Assembly: GCF_004122735.1 (NCBI RefSeq)
Contig: NZ_SDIF01000072.1
Coordinates: forward strand, 1-33,114
Reading direction: 5' to 3'
From: Streptomyces sioyaensis
GTDB taxonomy: Bacteria > Actinomycetota > Actinomycetes > Streptomycetales > Streptomycetaceae
Length of the DNA: 33,114 bases
Within the stretch, counting starts at the first letter, position 1; each line of letters opens with the position of its first letter. A model generated the notes under the pieces. It searched no databases. It saw nothing but the letters and a program-made list of their open reading frames with translations, and had not been told where the DNA came from. The position numbers and the translations under genes were made by a program. This document shows, in pieces, positions 30,902-33,114 of this stretch.

Positions 30902-32860
30902 CTACAGCCCGCCCTTGAGCTTGATGGTGATCGTGCCGCCCTTCGGCGCCTTCTGGCCGGCCTCGACGGACTGGGAGTCGACCGTGTCCTGCGGGAAGAA
31001 GAACGGCTTGTCCACCTCGACCTGGAAGCCCAGGTCGGTCAGCTGCTTCTTGGCGTCGTCGACGTTCTTGCCGGTCACGTCCGGGACGGGGATCATCTCC
31101 GGGCCCTTGGACAGCGTCAGGGTGACCGTCTCGCCCTTGCCGAGCCGCCCGCCCTCGGCCGGCGTCTGCCGGGCGACGGTGCCCTTGTCCTGCGTGGAGA
31201 AGACCGGCTGGTCGGCGAAGCGCACCTGGAAGCCGGCCGCGCGCAGCGTGGTCGCGGCGTCCGCGCCCTTGCTGCCGAGCACCCCCGGCACCTGGACCGC
31301 GCTGCCCCGGCTGATGGTCAGCCCCACCGCGGTGTCCGGCCGCCGCTTGCTGCCCGCGGCCGGGTCCGTACGGATCACCGAGCCCTTGGCCACCTCGTCG
31401 CTGAACGCCCGGGCCTCGGTGCCCGGGATCAGCCCGCGGTCGCGCAGCTTCCGTTTGGCGTCGGCGACCGGGGTGCCGGACAGGTCGGGGACGGTGACGA
31501 TCTCCGGGCCGCGGGAGACGGTGAGGGTGACCGTGCCGGTGCCGCGGATCCGCTTGCCGGTCGCCGGATCCGTCTTCATGACGTGACCGCGGTCCACGTT
31601 CGAGCTGAAGCCGCGCACCACCTTCACGCCCAGGCCCTCGTCCCGCAGCGTCTTCTCGGCCTTGGCCTGCGGCATGTCCAGCACCGCGGGCACGGTCGTG
31701 AACTGGCCGGAGTTGATGTACCAGACGCCCGCGCCCACCCCGAGGACCAGCAGCACGGCCGCGAGGACGGTGAGCAGCCGCCGGCGCCGCGGCAGCCCGC
31801 GGCGGTCCGGCGCACCCGTCGCGCCCGGCACCGGCCGCAGCCGGGTGGTCCGCTCCTCCGGCGGCACCTCCAGCCGGCTGGTGCGGTGCAGCTCCGCCTC
31901 GTCCGCCCCCGGCGCCGTGCCGACCGGCCGGGGTATCACGTCCGTCCGCTCCGAGCCGTCGCCACCCGCCGGTACCTCCTTGGCCTGCGGCGGTACGACG
32001 TCCAGCTGGGCGTCGGTCAGCTGCGCCCGGGCCTCCTGCGCCCGGGCCAGCAGCGCCACCGCGTCCTGCGGGCGGTGCTGCGGATCGCGGGCACAGGCCA
32101 GCGCGATCAGCTCGTCCAGCTGCGGTGCCAGCCCCGGTACCAGCCCGGACGGCGGCAGCACGTCCTCGTGCAGATGCTGGTAGAGGACCTGCGCCACGGA
32201 GCCGCCGGTGTGCGGCTTGGTGCCGGTCAGCATCTCGTAGAGCACCACACCGCAGGCGTAGACATCGACCCGGGCGTCCGCGGTGCCGTGCTCCATCTGC
32301 TCGGGCGCGAGATAGGAGACCGTCCCCAGGACGGAGCCGGTCGAGGCGGTGGTGTGCGTGTCGACCGCGCGCACCAGCCCGAAGTCGGCGACCTTGACCC
32401 GGCCGTCGTCGCCGATCAGGACGTTCTCCGGCTTCATGTCGCGGTGCACCAGGCCGGCGCGGTGCGCGGCCCCCAGCGCGGCCAGGATCGGCTCCAGGAT
32501 GTCCAGCGCGGCCCGCGGCTGCAGGGCGCCCCGCTCGCGCAGCACATCGCGCAGCGTGCAGCCGGCGACGTACTCCATCGCCAGATAGACGTACGTACCG
32601 TCCGTGCCCTGGTCGAAGACGCCCACCACATTGGGGTGCGACAGCCGCGCCACGGACTTCGCCTCGCGGATGAAGCGGTCGACGAACGCCCCGTCCGTGG
32701 CCAGACTCGGGTGCATCACCTTCAGGGCGAGCAGACGGTCCAGCCGGGTGTCCATGGCCTGGTAGACCGTGGCCATCCCACCGGCGGCGATGCGCGCCTG
32801 GACGCGGTAACGGCCGTCGAGCAGCTGGCCCACGAGCGGGTCCTGAAGGGTCGTATCCAC
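30902..32860 (-). CDS. pkaF: PASTA-domain Ser/Thr protein kinase
   Basis: 652 aa. Kinase domain about 16-275: glycine loop IAAGGMATVY, K47, HRDMKPEN (D141), DFG 159-161 and APE about 185-187. A juxtamembrane linker (about 280-360) and a transmembrane helix (about 362-381) follow. Four extracellular PASTA repeats (starting near 388, 452, 519 and 584) bind peptidoglycan fragments. It is an Stk1/PknB-type sensor coupling wall status to growth. GTG 32860 lies 8 nt after TAGACT, suggesting a leaderless mRNA. The symbol follows SCO2110 by synteny and is from memory; pknB is the generic name, but the true pknB locus is elsewhere in Streptomyces. Confidence 0.92.
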   Translation of the reverse strand: MDTTLQDPLVGQLLDGRYRVQARIAAGGMATVYQAMDTRLDRLLALKVMHPSLATDGAFVDRFIREAKSVARLSHPNVVGVFDQGTDGTYVYLAMEYVAGCTLRDVLRERGALQPRAALDILEPILAALGAAHRAGLVHRDMKPENVLIGDDGRVKVADFGLVRAVDTHTTASTGSVLGTVSYLAPEQMEHGTADARVDVYACGVVLYEMLTGTKPHTGGSVAQVLYQHLHEDVLPPSGLVPGLAPQLDELIALACARDPQHRPQDAVALLARAQEARAQLTDAQLDVVPPQAKEVPAGGDGSERTDVIPRPVGTAPGADEAELHRTSRLEVPPEERTTRLRPVPGATGAPDRRGLPRRRRLLTVLAAVLLVLGVGAGVWYINSGQFTTVPAVLDMPQAKAEKTLRDEGLGVKVVRGFSSNVDRGHVMKTDPATGKRIRGTGTVTLTVSRGPEIVTVPDLSGTPVADAKRKLRDRGLIPGTEARAFSDEVAKGSVIRTDPAAGSKRRPDTAVGLTISRGSAVQVPGVLGSKGADAATTLRAAGFQVRFADQPVFSTQDKGTVARQTPAEGGRLGKGETVTLTLSKGPEMIPVPDVTGKNVDDAKKQLTDLGFQVEVDKPFFFPQDTVDSQSVEAGQKAPKGGTITIKLKGGL

Positions 32861-32868
32861 GGGGGACG

Positions 32869-32874
32869 AGTCTA
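32869..32874 (-). promoter_or_regulatory. -10 box of the PASTA kinase gene, next to repeat block C
   Basis: TAGACT on the minus strand, 8 nt before GTG 32860. The -35 position (about 32892-32897) falls inside the first core of repeat block C. Confidence 0.45.
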
Positions 32875-32876
32875 GC

Positions 32877-33114
32877 TATGGCTTTGCTTCCCACGTTGTC
32901 GGCTTACCCGCCGTGGGTGTTGCTCGCCGTTTGTCGCCCGCTGCGCGGTGCGCTCGCCGTTGCGCTTTTGCGGCGCGCCGTACGTTGTCGGCTTTCCCGC
33001 CGTGGTTGCTTCTCGCCGTTGCGCCTGCGGCGGGCGGGGTCCGCTGCGCGGGGCTGTCGGGTGCGGTGACGGGCCTCCGCGGGTGGGTGTCCGGACTGCT
33101 TCGCTTTACGTCCG
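32877..33114 (+). repeat. Dispersed structured intergenic repeat, block C
   Basis: Cores at 32892-32915 and 32981-33004 are 89 bp apart, that is the 59-bp period plus about 30 extra bases (GCTCGCCGTTTG...GCGCGGTGC region). The linker CGCCGTTGCGCCTGCGGCGGG and tail CTGTCGGGTGCGGTGACGG follow. The tail hairpin GGAC...GTCC has the same TGCTTCGCTTTAC loop as block B-right. It runs off the window end. This is the only block placed against a gene start rather than a gene end. Open frames here are not convincing genes. Confidence 0.85.

Overview
This 33 kb, very GC-rich window looks like core chromosome of a Streptomyces. The evidence is codon use with GC-rich third positions, many GTG and TTG starts, and a gene order I recognise from memory as the S. 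coelicolor SCO2110-SCO2140 interval in reverse: Lrp-type protein, rhomboid, NYN protein, two NlpC/P60 hydrolases, pimB-like glycosyltransferase, acyl-CoA synthetase, phosphoesterase, SCO2127/glkA, plsC-like, macS/macR, pfkA, trpEG, aroH, bfd/bfr, nfo, PASTA kinase. No phage, transposase, CRISPR array, tRNA, rRNA or secondary-metabolite cluster is visible.

Layout. 1-231: a block of dispersed structured repeats. 232-1289: a minus-strand pair (rhomboid, then Lrp/AsnC effector-domain protein, 4-bp overlap). 1485-3116: zinc-ribbon protein and coiled-coil NYN protein. 3117-5719: two tandem secreted NlpC/P60 wall hydrolases. 5771-7156: a lipoprotein metallopeptidase. 7194-9971: divergent GT87 and PimB-type mannosyltransferases. 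9972-10446: two repeat blocks facing each other. 10447-12243: acyl-CoA synthetase. 12521-17790: phosphoesterase, SRPBCC protein, ArsA-like ATPase, DUF5304/SCO2127-type protein, glucokinase, EEP-family nuclease. 17792-20099: membrane protein, alpha/beta hydrolase and divergent PlsC-type acyltransferase. 20148-24580: MacS/MacR, phosphofructokinase, 2-hydroxyacid dehydrogenase. 24546-28126: fused anthranilate synthase with a Trp attenuator, divergent from class II DAHP synthase. 28299-29141: bacterioferritin-associated ferredoxin with an iron box, convergent with bacterioferritin. 29290-32860: Mo-cofactor oxidoreductase, endonuclease IV, PASTA kinase. 32877-33114: a further repeat block.

How the genes fit together. 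Central carbon (glucokinase, phosphofructokinase, 2-hydroxyacid dehydrogenase), entry to aromatic amino acids (DAHP synthase and anthranilate synthase back to back), envelope and lipid work (two NlpC/P60 enzymes, PASTA kinase, mannosyltransferases, acyl-CoA synthetase, acyltransferase) and iron storage are the themes. Several genes appear to be transcribed without a leader: a TANNNT-type -10 box lies 7-8 nt before the start codon.

The most unusual material is not coding. (1) A dispersed, mosaic, hairpin-rich intergenic repeat has seven 24-nt cores in four blocks. It sits just after three genes' stop codons and against the promoter of the PASTA kinase. (2) The leader of the first NlpC/P60 gene carries what look like the two ends of a ydaO (c-di-AMP) riboswitch with the middle missing, behind a candidate promoter overlapping an MtrA-like direct repeat. 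(3) A matching GTTACC-N4-GGTA dyad lies upstream of the acyl-CoA synthetase and between the hydrolase and acyltransferase genes. (4) The ArsA-like ATPase has lost both P-loop lysines. No computation or database search was run; family names and SCO numbers come from recall of motifs and synteny.
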